DNA of 64,000 nt from Sphingobacterium humi (GCF_009768885.1 NZ_WSQA01000001.1:1-64000), one strand, 5' to 3'. Positions 1-8,135 are shown, counted from the stretch's first letter. Numbers and translations: made by a program. Notes: generated from the sequence alone by a model not told the origin.

Positions 1-610
1 GCAGGTACCTAGATCTTGCCAGCAGCTGCTTAATGGTATCTCCATTGGATAATATCTTTGCGGAATAGGGCTTCTGGAGCTTACGGCCCTTCTCAATGGC
101 CTGGTTTTCATCATCTATAGCCTTCCACCGATGCTTTATTCTGATTTCCTGAAGCGCCTCTGTAGCCAATTGCTGAACATGGAATCGATCTGTTACCTGA
201 ACTGCCAGTGGAAAGCATTTCTTGGCGATAAGCCCCATGTTTCCTGCAAGATCCAGCGTTATCTCCGATCCCTTTTTACGTAATCTTTCTGGGATGCTTT
301 GAAGGATGGGAATGATATTCTCCGATTTGGTGCCGTTCAGTATGGCGATAATGGTCCCCCTTTTACCGCGAGCACCCTTGTTGGTGACCACGGTATAGAG
401 CTCTCCCTGCGACAGACAAGTCTCATCAAAGGAAATATGGCTGCCAATGTTCTCTGGAAAAACAAGGCCTTCACGAGCGTTCTCCCGGTGCTTCCAATCC
501 TGAAAGCCACTCAGCTTATTTCGGTAGTAACGCCTTAGTTTACTGGCTGATATACCATAAAAGGAACTGATCGTTTGGATGCTATGAGCCTGATTGTCCG
601 CTGATACCTT
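1..610 (-). CDS. ISAon1-type transposase, catalytic part (partial)
   Basis: This is the second frame of the insertion sequence, open from just after a TAA at 611-613 to the left edge of the window. The reading contains an HTH-like stretch (SFYGISASKLRRYY), a first acidic motif ISFDETCLSQGE, and a second LDLAGNMGL followed by VTDRFHVQQL. These fit the first two positions of a DDE transposase of the ISL3/ISAon1 kind; the third acidic residue lies outside the window. There is no ATG near the beginning of the frame, so expression probably needs a ribosomal frameshift from the upstream frame, which it overlaps by about 29 nt. The protein would excise and reinsert the element. It could be a dead copy, because the rest cannot be seen. 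Confidence 0.75.
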
Positions 611-947
611 TTAAAAAAGCCGCGAAATCCTGTGTGATACGCGTCCCTTTGGCTACTAACTCCCAATTCCTACTAACTACTTTATTGCTGTCTTGATTGA
701 GCCATCTGCGACGCTTGACATGTAAGTAAACTTGTTGTCCACGAATAGGGAAATCCTGTAGGGTAACAGGTTCAAAGAAGCCTTTCGATGTCAGTTTATT
801 CTTTTGAAATTCTTCAGGAATGACATTCATCTCTTCCAAGAAAATATCCAACCGACCCGCTTCTTGCGTATAATGGGTCATCTCAAAATAATCAGAAACT
901 CCCTGTGGAATAATAAGAGGCATGAGGGCTTTAAATGAATCGTGCAT
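582..947 (-). CDS. ISAon1-type transposase N-terminal region protein
   Basis: This 121-residue protein matches the small N-terminal partner of ISAon1-type transposases: MHDSFKALMPLI start, YFEMTHY, SKGFFEPVTLQDFPIRG, HVKRRRW and AKGTRITQDFAAFLK. The frame can be extended upstream to 1055, but the extra 36 residues do not resemble the family, so the ATG at 947 is preferred. The 3' end contains TTTTTTAAAAGG. This includes a classic -1 slippery heptamer (TTTAAAA), but a -1 shift meets a stop after about 24 codons. Joining to the catalytic frame needs a +1 or -2 shift. The protein probably contributes DNA binding to transposition. Confidence 0.8.
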   Translation of the reverse strand: MHDSFKALMPLIIPQGVSDYFEMTHYTQEAGRLDIFLEEMNVIPEEFQKNKLTSKGFFEPVTLQDFPIRGQQVYLHVKRRRWLNQDSNKVVSRNWELVAKGTRITQDFAAFLKGISGQSGS

Positions 948-1064
948 CTGGTAAAATTTCAAACACGAATATCCGATTATTTTTTGTCCTCTCCACAACT
1001 TTTGTACATGATCCCTTAAAATCCTTTTTACTATATTGGTATCAGCAATACCCACTATATCTAT

Positions 1065-1808
1065 ATGTATTTAATGTATGTTGATGAAAGCGGTGATCCC
1101 GGTAATACCGGCCATTCAACTGATCATTTTATTTTGTCTGGATTGATTATTTCTCAAGAAGATTGGGATAAGCATTTGACTAAACTAAAAACTTTCAGAA
1201 AATCAATCAAAGAGAAATACAATCTAAATCAAAGGACAGAAATCCATGCCGCAGAATTAATTCGACCCGGTAAAATTGCTGAATATTCCACAATTAGAAA
1301 AACCAATAGAATTAATATTTTAAAGGATTATTGCACGCAAATCCCAATCATATTTGACACCGCGAAAGTTATTAATATATGTATAAAAAAAAGCGATCAT
1401 CCGGGTGCAGATGTTTTTGAACTAGCTTGGAGTCGTCTTCTTCAACGATATGATACATATTTAAAGAAAATTGTTATAGACAAAGGAATTGTAATAGCCG
1501 ATGATACAGATAGTAAAAAACTAATGGCATTAAATAGAAAAATGCGAGTATATAATCCAATTCCCTCTCACTATCAAGGAATTTACAATTCCCCAATTGA
1601 CAACATCATTGAGGATGTATTTTCAAGAAGTTCTCAACATTCCTACTTTGTCCAAAGCGTAGATGTAATTGTACATTCACTTTATAGAAGAGAATATCCT
1701 AAAGGCAGCTTAAAGAAATTTGGAATAGAACATCAATTTCAAAAAATTGAACCCATTCTATTAAAAGAAGCCAGTAAAGGGGATGCATTAGGTATTGTTA
1801 GAAAATAA
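1065..1808 (+). CDS. DUF3800 domain protein
   Basis: This 247-residue protein opens with YVDESGDPG, the signature of DUF3800. It also has the family's HAAEL segment (about residue 60), a central IVIADDTDS strand and QSVDVIVHSLYRRE near the C-terminus. The conserved acids at these places resemble a metal-dependent nuclease of RNase H-like fold, but that is inference. DUF3800 genes are often found on mobile and defence-rich DNA. The gene is visibly more A+T-rich than its neighbours and lies directly beside an insertion sequence, which suggests transfer. ATG at 1065 is chosen because the protein then starts MYLMYVDESG; an in-frame ATG follows at 1074. It is convergent with a candidate sRNA that shares its 3' hairpin. 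Confidence 0.8.
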   Translation: MYLMYVDESGDPGNTGHSTDHFILSGLIISQEDWDKHLTKLKTFRKSIKEKYNLNQRTEIHAAELIRPGKIAEYSTIRKTNRINILKDYCTQIPIIFDTAKVINICIKKSDHPGADVFELAWSRLLQRYDTYLKKIVIDKGIVIADDTDSKKLMALNRKMRVYNPIPSHYQGIYNSPIDNIIEDVFSRSSQHSYFVQSVDVIVHSLYRREYPKGSLKKFGIEHQFQKIEPILLKEASKGDALGIVRK

Positions 1809-1832
1809 AAAGCCTCGGTTCAAAAACCGAGG
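1802..1832. terminator. bidirectional intrinsic terminator
   Basis: Arms CCTCGGTT (1813-1820) and AACCGAGG (1825-1832) with a 4-nt loop. The leftward T tract (CTTTTTATTTT, 1812-1802) is much better than the rightward one (ACTTTCTT), so it probably serves mainly the leftward transcript and also ends the DUF3800 mRNA. Confidence 0.75.
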
Positions 1833-1909
1833 ACTTTCTTGCGACTCGACCTAAACTAACGGTCTAAGCCTAGCCGACTTATTATCTTTACTTTATAATA
1901 ATCTTATTA
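1803..1909 (-). ncRNA. candidate small RNA (about 107 nt), convergent with the DUF3800 gene
   Basis: Read leftward, this stretch has all parts of a small RNA gene. An exact -7 element TATCTTTG (1923-1916) with TTG 21 nt upstream gives a start near 1909. A stem-loop follows, with arms 1876-1862 and 1856-1842 and loop CGUUA: 14 of 15 positions pair, several as G-U, with one mismatch. An 8-bp hairpin (1832-1825 with 1820-1813) is then followed by CTTTTTATTTT, a good leftward termination tract. The G-U pairs would be A-C mismatches on the other strand, which favours leftward transcription. There is no convincing ORF. The 3' end overlaps the stop of the DUF3800 gene. Function unknown. Confidence 0.55.
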
Positions 1910-1915
1910 GTATAA

Positions 1916-1947
1916 CAAAGATAAAGCTTATTAGTAATAATTCACAA
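1916..1947 (-). promoter_or_regulatory. Bacteroidota-type promoter for the candidate sRNA
   Basis: On the minus strand TTG (1947-1945) is followed by a 21-nt spacer and TATCTTTG (1923-1916), an exact match to TAnnTTTG. No protein-coding gene starts downstream within reach; the only thing in its path is the structured stretch ending in the hairpin at 1832-1813. Confidence 0.55.
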
Positions 1948-2123
1948 CAAAAATTTTCAAATTCCAATACCCCCGGACGCTACAGTTATTATTCACCGCA
2001 AAACACGCGGATATTACCCGCCCTATTCTGCGAACATAAAAAGTCTTACCCCCCCATTTTACGGCTTTCCGTAATTTCCCATCCCAATAACTCCCTACCT
2101 TTACCGCATCAAATCAACAAACA

Positions 2124-2375
2124 ATGCAAACCCTATTATTACAAATAACTGATAGCGATGAATCTTACCTAAGCTTGATTTTAGCGTTAGCGATTGCGAT
2201 AATAATATTTTTAATATTTAGGGTCGTGCTATTGTGGTATTGGGAAATTAACAAAACCATTGCGTATCAGAAGAAGCGAAATGAGCAGCAGCAATCAAGC
2301 CCTGAAGAGCTAGATTACGAAAACAAATACCGGAAAGGAAAAAGCAGGGCGAGTTCAAAGGCCAAAGAACTGTAA
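2124..2375 (+). CDS. small single-pass membrane protein, unknown function
   Basis: This 83-residue protein has a short N-terminal segment, one strongly hydrophobic helix (about residues 16-40), then LWYWEINKTIAYQKK and a charged, glutamine/lysine-rich tail. Short membrane proteins with a WYW-x-INK stretch after the helix are common in Bacteroidota, but no function is known to me. A near-consensus -7 element TACCTTTA lies at 2096-2103, about 20 nt before the ATG. It is convergent with the lipoprotein gene that follows and is the first chromosome-like gene after the IS/DUF3800 segment. Confidence 0.6.
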   Translation: MQTLLLQITDSDESYLSLILALAIAIIIFLIFRVVLLWYWEINKTIAYQKKRNEQQQSSPEELDYENKYRKGKSRASSKAKEL

Positions 2376-2401
2376 GGCGAAAAGGCTGAATTGCCCCTTT
2401 C

Positions 2402-3481
2402 CTACTCTACCCACAGCTGCGTAATATAAAATCTCTCGGCGCCATCCTGCTGAAAAGGCAATTCCTTCCCATCCATCCAGCATTTCGAATATTGCACTTG
2501 GTCATCTCTATAATCGGCGATTACAAACAGCTTTCCATTTTTAGCAAAAATGGCCTGCAGATCCAGTAATTTATCCTGAAACTCCTGGATTAGTTTACCA
2601 TCTTTCCAAACCAAAATGCTAGCCAGACCATTTTCCTCCCCATTAAAACACACAGCCACATAAGTTGTTGTGCCTTCCATAAACGTTCTTACATTTCGAA
2701 CCTTCCACCAAGGGATTTTATCTTGAATAATCGATTGATGGACTTTATTATTTTTATAAATCCAGATATAAGGCAATTTCGGATCCCGATTTGTATGGCT
2801 TGCTTCAAAGGTATACAGGTCTTGTTGAACGGGATAAACGTTCAGAAAAAACCGTCCGTAATCCCTTTCCATCAGAATCTTACCATTCTTCCAAATCGTT
2901 GAGCTTGCTAAGTTACCGACCACATAGAAATCATTGTTATGTCCGGTCAACTGCGAGATGCTGGCAAAGCGGCCAGGTTTAAGCTCTAGTGGATAATCTT
3001 GACCATTCTTCCATATGCCCGTCGTTTGGTTATAATATCTTGTGCCATATGCATACACATCTTTCCCGGAAGTCACATAAAGCTGGCTGACCACCGCGTT
3101 GTCTTGATTTCCTACGTAGCTTTGCTTGCCATTGGTCCACAGCACCGGTTTACGGTAAGTATCCATTTCTCCAACGGCTCCTTCAAAACCGCCGATGTAT
3201 ACATCCTGCCCCTGCATCATAATATCCGAGGCAACGCCTCCTTTTTCAGCACCTGCCAAATAGCTAAGCTTACCATTATACCAATGGGCTGGTCGGGCCC
3301 CAACCGGATCCTTATCTTTCAACACAGCACCTATAAAATGCACCTTTAAGCCGGCATATTCTTCCTCAAAAGGCACTTCATCCTCCGGATCAGGTTTATC
3401 CTTTTTACAGGAAACAGTACATACAAAAACAGCAAGTAAACAAAAAAGTAAAAAAGGGAAACGATGCGTCATGGTTTTCAT
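2402..3481 (-). CDS. lipoprotein with repeated W-x-NGK motifs
   Basis: The 359-residue product has a signal peptide ending in a lipobox (CTVSC, Cys25), so it should be anchored in a membrane by a lipidated cysteine. After a Lys/Asp/Glu linker the body contains short repeats around WYNGK, LWTNGK, IWKNGQ, IWKNGK, VWKDGK and CWMDGK, spaced about 40-60 residues apart, alternating with DVYxxG and DFYVVG strands. This periodicity suggests a beta-propeller. I do not recognise a specific function. It stands alone, convergent with the small membrane protein gene. Confidence 0.7.
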   Translation of the reverse strand: MKTMTHRFPFLLFCLLAVFVCTVSCKKDKPDPEDEVPFEEEYAGLKVHFIGAVLKDKDPVGARPAHWYNGKLSYLAGAEKGGVASDIMMQGQDVYIGGFEGAVGEMDTYRKPVLWTNGKQSYVGNQDNAVVSQLYVTSGKDVYAYGTRYYNQTTGIWKNGQDYPLELKPGRFASISQLTGHNNDFYVVGNLASSTIWKNGKILMERDYGRFFLNVYPVQQDLYTFEASHTNRDPKLPYIWIYKNNKVHQSIIQDKIPWWKVRNVRTFMEGTTTYVAVCFNGEENGLASILVWKDGKLIQEFQDKLLDLQAIFAKNGKLFVIADYRDDQVQYSKCWMDGKELPFQQDGAERFYITQLWVE

Positions 3482-3683
3482 AGTTGATGATTGAACGACA
3501 AATATGCATAAGGAAAAGGGTTAATTAAAGCTATACTTTAGCCGTTATATATAATTTGACAAGGAAAAATGGGGAGGGAAGGAAGGTAAACGCGGTTTGA
3601 AGACATATCCCATTCTCCGATCAGGAAGATAGCTAGTAATGAAATTTTTATATTAAACACTGTAAATAAGTGAATTACACTTC

Positions 3684-3880
3684 GTTGATTGCAATGACGT
3701 ACCAGTCGTTCGACTCCGCTCACGATGACAATACTTGCCGCAACGCAGTACAAGGCGGGCCGCAGTTTATTAACAAGGCGTACCATAGTTTGCGAGCAAA
3801 GCTTAACAAGCAATGCCACTTCATGTCATCACCTTCCAATAAATTTTGCAAACATTTTACCCCCTCACGATGACAGCACG
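3684..3880 (+). repeat. dispersed repeat copy A (about 197 bp)
   Basis: The block starts GTTGATTGCAATGACGTACC and ends in CCCCTCACGATGACAGCACG. It is closely similar to blocks at 33380-33592 and 33641-33834 and partly to an inverted copy at 32761-32830. A 12-bp segment CTCACGATGACA occurs near both the left part and the right end of the block. It lies in a 609-bp gap between genes (3482-4090) with nothing else coding that I can support. Confidence 0.85.
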
Positions 3881-3919
3881 GGCCACATCTAAATACTAAC
3901 TACTCCATACTAAATACTA

Positions 3920-3975
3920 TTCTCACCCCTTTCTCACCCCTTTCTCACCCGTATCAATCCCCTTTGTAAAGGGCT
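3920..3975 (+). repeat. pyrimidine-rich tandem repeat plus 14-bp near-palindrome
   Basis: Three tandem units of CTTTCTCACCC type are followed by GTATCAATCC and a near-palindrome CCCTTTGTAAAGGG (3960-3973). Nearly the same block follows dispersed repeat copy C at 33895-33943. Nothing further is visible between 3975 and the porin stop at 4091. Confidence 0.7.
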
Positions 3976-4090
3976 ATGATTGGTAAGTGAAAGAGTAATT
4001 AAAAAAGCCACATAAACTTAAAAATGGGCTGATATAGAAAGTGAAGCTGCCACTTTTTACACCAACCCATCTAGCTGTTAGCTATTACTT

Positions 4091-5386
4091 TTAAAATTTA
4101 TATTGCAGTCTTAGGGTAAACACATTATCCTTTTTATCTTGATGATAGCCGAGTTGTGTTAAGCTATTCGATTTTTCATTGAATGGCATTTCGTAGAAGG
4201 ATTGCACCCTGACGCCGGGATACGGATGCCATATCAGTCCGAATGTGGCATTCTCGTATGCTAAATCCGCCTCGGTGGTTAAGTTTTGTCCAACTTCATG
4301 TTTAGATACCTCCTTATTCGGGTCGTGCCGGCTGTAGCCAGCCCACAGCGTTACAGGAAGTTTGGGGCCAATTTGCTGTAAGAAATAGAGGTATCCGCTT
4401 CTAAATTCGCGGATATAGGTATCATAGTTCGGTAAGTAATTGATGATGGGTATTCCAAAAGCATCAGGCGCAGAAGGCTGCGTACCGAAGAAGTACTCGC
4501 TGCGCAATTGCGTTAAGCCAATGGGCGAATTGAAGGCCAATTGCGCGTGGGCATTAAAATATTCGCGCTTGGCATAATCACCGACATGACTCTCATTCAC
4601 ATCGGCAACGAATTTATTGCCCTGCATTTTAAGTACCCTATCCGTCCCTTGATACATAGAGCCGCGGTAATAACTTACGCCCCCAGATAGCCTTAAGGGC
4701 AATTTCTTATTGGTAGAAGCCCTAACCGCGCCTACAAAATCACGGCGACTATCGTTATCAGCCTGCAGACCATTACCGCCAACCATACTCAGGTTAACCC
4801 TTAAATTGCCCAAGCTTTCCGGGCCGTTATAACTTAGTTGGGCACCAATATCATAAATATCCGGAATTAAGGTATAGATAAAACCTGTTCCCTCGGCCAA
4901 TTCATACATAGAAGGGGAAACACTTAATTCGTAGCCAAAGTTGGGGTTAAGGCCTCCCACCGATAGGCTAAAGCGCTTCGTCCAAGGGTCTGTCAACTCA
5001 ATAAAAGCATCGCTAAACCAAATCCGCTGGTTATCACGTGCTTCAATGGTCAGGTAGGCCTTGGCAATTCCGGTTTGAAAAACCGTGGTAAAGAAAGCCC
5101 GTCTAACGCCTATCCTGCTAAATTCCTTTTCGCCATAATTTTCATTCGGCGCACCCACACTTACCCTTCTCACATCTTTTTGGGCATATTGAAACTGCCC
5201 GTTAAAATAAGCGGAAAATTGAAGGGTCTTTTTCGGAGGATCGCCCTTTTCGGGGTCCTTCTTCGTCGTATCAGAAGGAAGTGTAACGGTTAAACCATAT
5301 TCAGGGTTAGTTTTACTTTTTTCTTGCGCTCGCAAGGATGGTACTAATACCAGCATAAAACAGAGGATTGTCCAGCCAGTTTTCAT
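4091..5386 (-). CDS. outer-membrane porin, phosphate-selective porin O/P-like
   Basis: The 431-residue protein has a signal peptide ending at LRAQ and a charged, proline-rich linker. The rest alternates amphipathic strands rich in aromatic residues (LQFSAYFNGQFQYAQ, IGVRRAFFTTVF, AYLTIEARDNQRIWFSDAF) and ends in phenylalanine (LRLQYKF), the usual signal for beta-barrel assembly. The repeated antiparallel-strand pattern fits an O/P-type porin. ATG at 5386 is chosen: the frame can be extended to 5437, but the extra 17 residues would mask the signal peptide. It lies 122 bp downstream of kynureninase on the same strand, so it may be the channel by which substrate crosses the outer membrane. The substrate is unproven. 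Confidence 0.75.
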   Translation of the reverse strand: MKTGWTILCFMLVLVPSLRAQEKSKTNPEYGLTVTLPSDTTKKDPEKGDPPKKTLQFSAYFNGQFQYAQKDVRRVSVGAPNENYGEKEFSRIGVRRAFFTTVFQTGIAKAYLTIEARDNQRIWFSDAFIELTDPWTKRFSLSVGGLNPNFGYELSVSPSMYELAEGTGFIYTLIPDIYDIGAQLSYNGPESLGNLRVNLSMVGGNGLQADNDSRRDFVGAVRASTNKKLPLRLSGGVSYYRGSMYQGTDRVLKMQGNKFVADVNESHVGDYAKREYFNAHAQLAFNSPIGLTQLRSEYFFGTQPSAPDAFGIPIINYLPNYDTYIREFRSGYLYFLQQIGPKLPVTLWAGYSRHDPNKEVSKHEVGQNLTTEADLAYENATFGLIWHPYPGVRVQSFYEMPFNEKSNSLTQLGYHQDKKDNVFTLRLQYKF

Positions 5387-5508
5387 GGAAAATAAAATAA
5401 TATAAATAAAAGAGGAATCTGCTAAAACCATACGCATTCAAGCGTAGGAAGGAAAGGCTACAGCAGCCATGCAGCAACCTTTCCCAATAAGAGGATTTAA
5501 GGTTAGCC

Positions 5509-6798
5509 CTAGGTCACCATGGCCCGTACCGCGCTGTATTGCTCCCATTCTTTCTGCTCCCCAATTTGTTTTAACACCTCTACAATCTTAAAGGCATCTT
5601 CATACGAATTATAGAGGGCTATGGGCGCCAGGCGAATCACATTAGGTTCCCTAAAATCAGGGACAACCTGATGCTGTTTCAGGGCTAAGCAAATGCGGTA
5701 GGCTTCCTCATGCACCAAAGACACATGGCCACCTCGCTTGGTATCATCTGTCGGGTTATTATAGCTAAAACCGAATGGCTTTAAGTTTTGATCGATTAAA
5801 TACATCAGGTAAGCCGTCAGGTTTAAGGACTTTTCATGAATATGCTGCAATCCGGCCTCTTCAAAAATGTTCAGCACCCCTTCAATTGGCGCCATGGAAA
5901 AATGGTTCGGCGTTCCGGTTTGCCAGGCAATGGCATCGGGTGCCTGATCGAAGGTATGCTTCAATTGAAACTGGGTTTCATCGCGGTTTCCGAACCAGCC
6001 GGCCAGCCCCACAGGTTTGCCAAAATGCCGCTTGTTCACATACAAACCCGCGGAGGCTCCCGGCCCTGCCGAAATGTATTTATAGTTGCACCAGGTGGCA
6101 AAATCAGCGTCTATTTTTTGAAAATCGTGGACAACACATCCGATGGAATGGCAGAGGTCAAAGCCAATTAAAATCCCTCTTTTATGGGCTTCTGCGGTTA
6201 AGCGTTCCATATCGAGCAATTGAGCGCTCCGATACAGCACCGATGGCAGCAGCACCACCGCCACATCATCCGTCATCGCATCAATCACCTCGTCCTCATC
6301 AATAAAAATACCGTCTTTACTTTTCACAATCTTCAACACGTCCTCCACTTGCATGCCCTTCAGCCTAATCTGGCTATCAATGGCATAGCGGTCGGTCGGG
6401 AAGTTCAAATCATCTACTAATATTTTATACCGTTCTTTCGTAGGCTGCCAGAAAGTGGCTATTAATTGGTGAATATTCACGGTGGTATTACCGGCAACAA
6501 TAACTTCATTTTCGCCGGCATTGATCAATTTCGCTAAACGGTTGCCCAAAATTCTAGCGTATTGAAAAAAATAGCCATCATCAATGTTCCACATCAAAAT
6601 GCCTTCCTTCTTCCACACCTCCAACACACGCAATAAAGCGTCTTCTGCATCTTTGGAGGCCAGCCCTAAGGAGTTCCCGTCCATATAAATTTTTCCACCT
6701 TCCAATTGGTAGAATCGATCGCGAAACTTCCGTAGTGGATCCTGTTGATCCAGTGCTAACGCCTGGTTTAGCCCAGGACTAAAATTTGTATTTGCCAT
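5509..6798 (-). CDS. kynU: kynureninase
   Basis: A 429-residue PLP enzyme of fold type I that hydrolyses L-kynurenine (or 3-hydroxykynurenine) to anthranilate (or its 3-hydroxy form) and alanine. The sequence shows the family start IYMDGNSLG, the substrate-side segment FPTDRYAID, the cofactor aspartate/histidine segment IGFDLCHSIG, and the Schiff-base lysine in WCNYKYISAGPGA. The segment WQTGTPNHFSMAPIEG near residue 300 and the C-terminal REPNVIRLAPIALYNS also fit. Length is normal for the family. It is 33 bp downstream of an MFS transporter gene on the same strand and should be cotranscribed. No kynurenine formamidase or tryptophan dioxygenase gene is visible nearby, which points to scavenging of external kynurenine. 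Confidence 0.95.
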   Translation of the reverse strand: MANTNFSPGLNQALALDQQDPLRKFRDRFYQLEGGKIYMDGNSLGLASKDAEDALLRVLEVWKKEGILMWNIDDGYFFQYARILGNRLAKLINAGENEVIVAGNTTVNIHQLIATFWQPTKERYKILVDDLNFPTDRYAIDSQIRLKGMQVEDVLKIVKSKDGIFIDEDEVIDAMTDDVAVVLLPSVLYRSAQLLDMERLTAEAHKRGILIGFDLCHSIGCVVHDFQKIDADFATWCNYKYISAGPGASAGLYVNKRHFGKPVGLAGWFGNRDETQFQLKHTFDQAPDAIAWQTGTPNHFSMAPIEGVLNIFEEAGLQHIHEKSLNLTAYLMYLIDQNLKPFGFSYNNPTDDTKRGGHVSLVHEEAYRICLALKQHQVVPDFREPNVIRLAPIALYNSYEDAFKIVEVLKQIGEQKEWEQYSAVRAMVT

Positions 6799-6831
6799 AG
6801 TAAAGTTTTATAAATGTTAATGGTTATTGCA

Positions 6832-8022
6832 TCAAGCCTGTGCTTTTACACGAAACTCTTTGCGCATAAATGGATAGGCTATCATAGCCCCTAATAAGGC
6901 GATGCCGGTTAAAGGCAAAACGCCAACCTGCCAGCCATAGCTGGATACCAGCCCCGACACCAATGGAATGCCAATGAGCGCACCGATATAATAGAACAGG
7001 TATACAATAGCGAAACTATCTTCAATCAATTGCGATTTTACGGCTACTTTAGGAATGGAAGCTGCAATGCAGGTCGAGGTAAATCCAATACAGGTCGATA
7101 AGACGATGACTTGCAATACCAGGATTGAAACAGGGGTCTTATCGGTCAGGAAGCAGGCCAAGGCCATTATGATAAAAGAGAAAAAACCGATGGTTAAAGG
7201 CTTGCCGGTACGTTCAATTAAATAGCCAATCAATAAACCAACCGGTATACCCACCAGCCCGAATAGCATGGCGTTTAGTTTGCTGGCATCATCGCCTAAA
7301 TTATACACGCTTTTAAACATGGTGGGATAGCCATCTAAGAACGTAAATAGAATAAAGCTTACGGTCAACATCGCGATGGCCAGCATCATAATACCCGGAT
7401 TGCTCAGGGCCTCCCGGAAGGAACCTACAACAGGCTTGCTGTCTCCCTCTTCCTTTTTTGCTGTATTTTCAAAAAAGAACAGGAAAAACAAACCGATAAT
7501 GGCCGCAGCGATGCCCAGGGTCAACCAAATACTTTTCAATCCAAACTGTTCAAAAAGCATCGGCAAGAGGTAAATTACGGCTGCATAGCCGAAGGCTGAA
7601 AAGGTGCCAAATATCCCCACCGCTAAACCATAGCCGGAATCTTTAAACCAGTTGGTAATAAGCACCATACCGGTCACCATAATAAAGGAAAACGAAACGC
7701 CTTCAATAATGCGGGCAAGCAGCATCAGCCAGTAGGTATTGGTAAAATAGCCGATGATATTTCCTAAAAAGAGCGCCGCCATAATGACGATACTAATCCA
7801 TTTGGCGCCGAAACGTTTCACCAGATTCCCGCCCGGAATAGCCAGAAATACAGGTGCAAAAGCAAAAATGGATACGTAAATTGATACCTCTATGGGCGAC
7901 AGTTGAAGTTCAGCAATAAAAGATTCCCTCAAATCAGTCGGTGAAATTTTCATTTGACTAACCGAAAGAATGATAGCACCTAAGTAAAGCAGTGCGAGTT
8001 TAAACCATTTTGAAACTTTCAT
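6832..8022 (-). CDS. MFS transporter (probable kynurenine or related amino-acid importer)
   Basis: The 396-residue protein has about 12 hydrophobic helices, a charged central loop (FFENTAKKEEGDSK) between the two halves, and a major-facilitator loop GNLVKRFGAKW after helix 2. ATG at 8022 (MKVSKWFKLALLYLG) is used; upstream residues in the frame up to 8112 are not membrane-like. It is first in the unit with kynureninase, which suggests that it brings kynurenine or a related compound into the cell. That role is inferred from the neighbourhood only. A candidate operator lies 114 bp upstream of the start. Confidence 0.85.
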   Translation of the reverse strand: MKVSKWFKLALLYLGAIILSVSQMKISPTDLRESFIAELQLSPIEVSIYVSIFAFAPVFLAIPGGNLVKRFGAKWISIVIMAALFLGNIIGYFTNTYWLMLLARIIEGVSFSFIMVTGMVLITNWFKDSGYGLAVGIFGTFSAFGYAAVIYLLPMLFEQFGLKSIWLTLGIAAAIIGLFFLFFFENTAKKEEGDSKPVVGSFREALSNPGIMMLAIAMLTVSFILFTFLDGYPTMFKSVYNLGDDASKLNAMLFGLVGIPVGLLIGYLIERTGKPLTIGFFSFIIMALACFLTDKTPVSILVLQVIVLSTCIGFTSTCIAASIPKVAVKSQLIEDSFAIVYLFYYIGALIGIPLVSGLVSSYGWQVGVLPLTGIALLGAMIAYPFMRKEFRVKAQA

Positions 8023-8135
8023 ATATAATAATTGTTTAATTATTTTTCTTTTGGGTAATAAGCCGGGTTCAGCAATCCCCCTGCCTCCTAAAAATGGAAA
8101 CAGCCCTTTCAACAGCTACACTTACTCGTTAATTA

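Larger units (their letters stand above)
1..950 (-). mobile_element. ISAon1-type insertion sequence, truncated by the left window edge
   Basis: Two overlapping leftward frames encode the N-terminal and DDE catalytic parts of a transposase of the type annotated as ISAon1 family in Bacteroidota. The catalytic part runs off the window, so only the upstream end of the element is present. I could not identify the terminal inverted repeat or a target duplication. The right boundary near 950 is inferred from the most likely start codon of the first frame. Confidence 0.7.

Noticed and set aside
948..1055. Upstream extension of the ISAon1 N-terminal frame
   Set aside because: The extra 36 residues do not resemble the family, and the natural start MHDSFKA lies at 947.
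3670..3873. Open frame whose peptide (with MTYQSF and CHFMSSPSNKFCKHFT) recurs in a frame at 33378-33635
   Set aside because: The similarity follows from the dispersed repeat at DNA level. Copy C has an in-frame stop and copy D lacks the middle, so the frame is not kept by selection for a protein.
5775..6420. Long plus-strand frames inside kynureninase
   Set aside because: They are antisense shadows of a clearly recognised gene, with no family features of their own.
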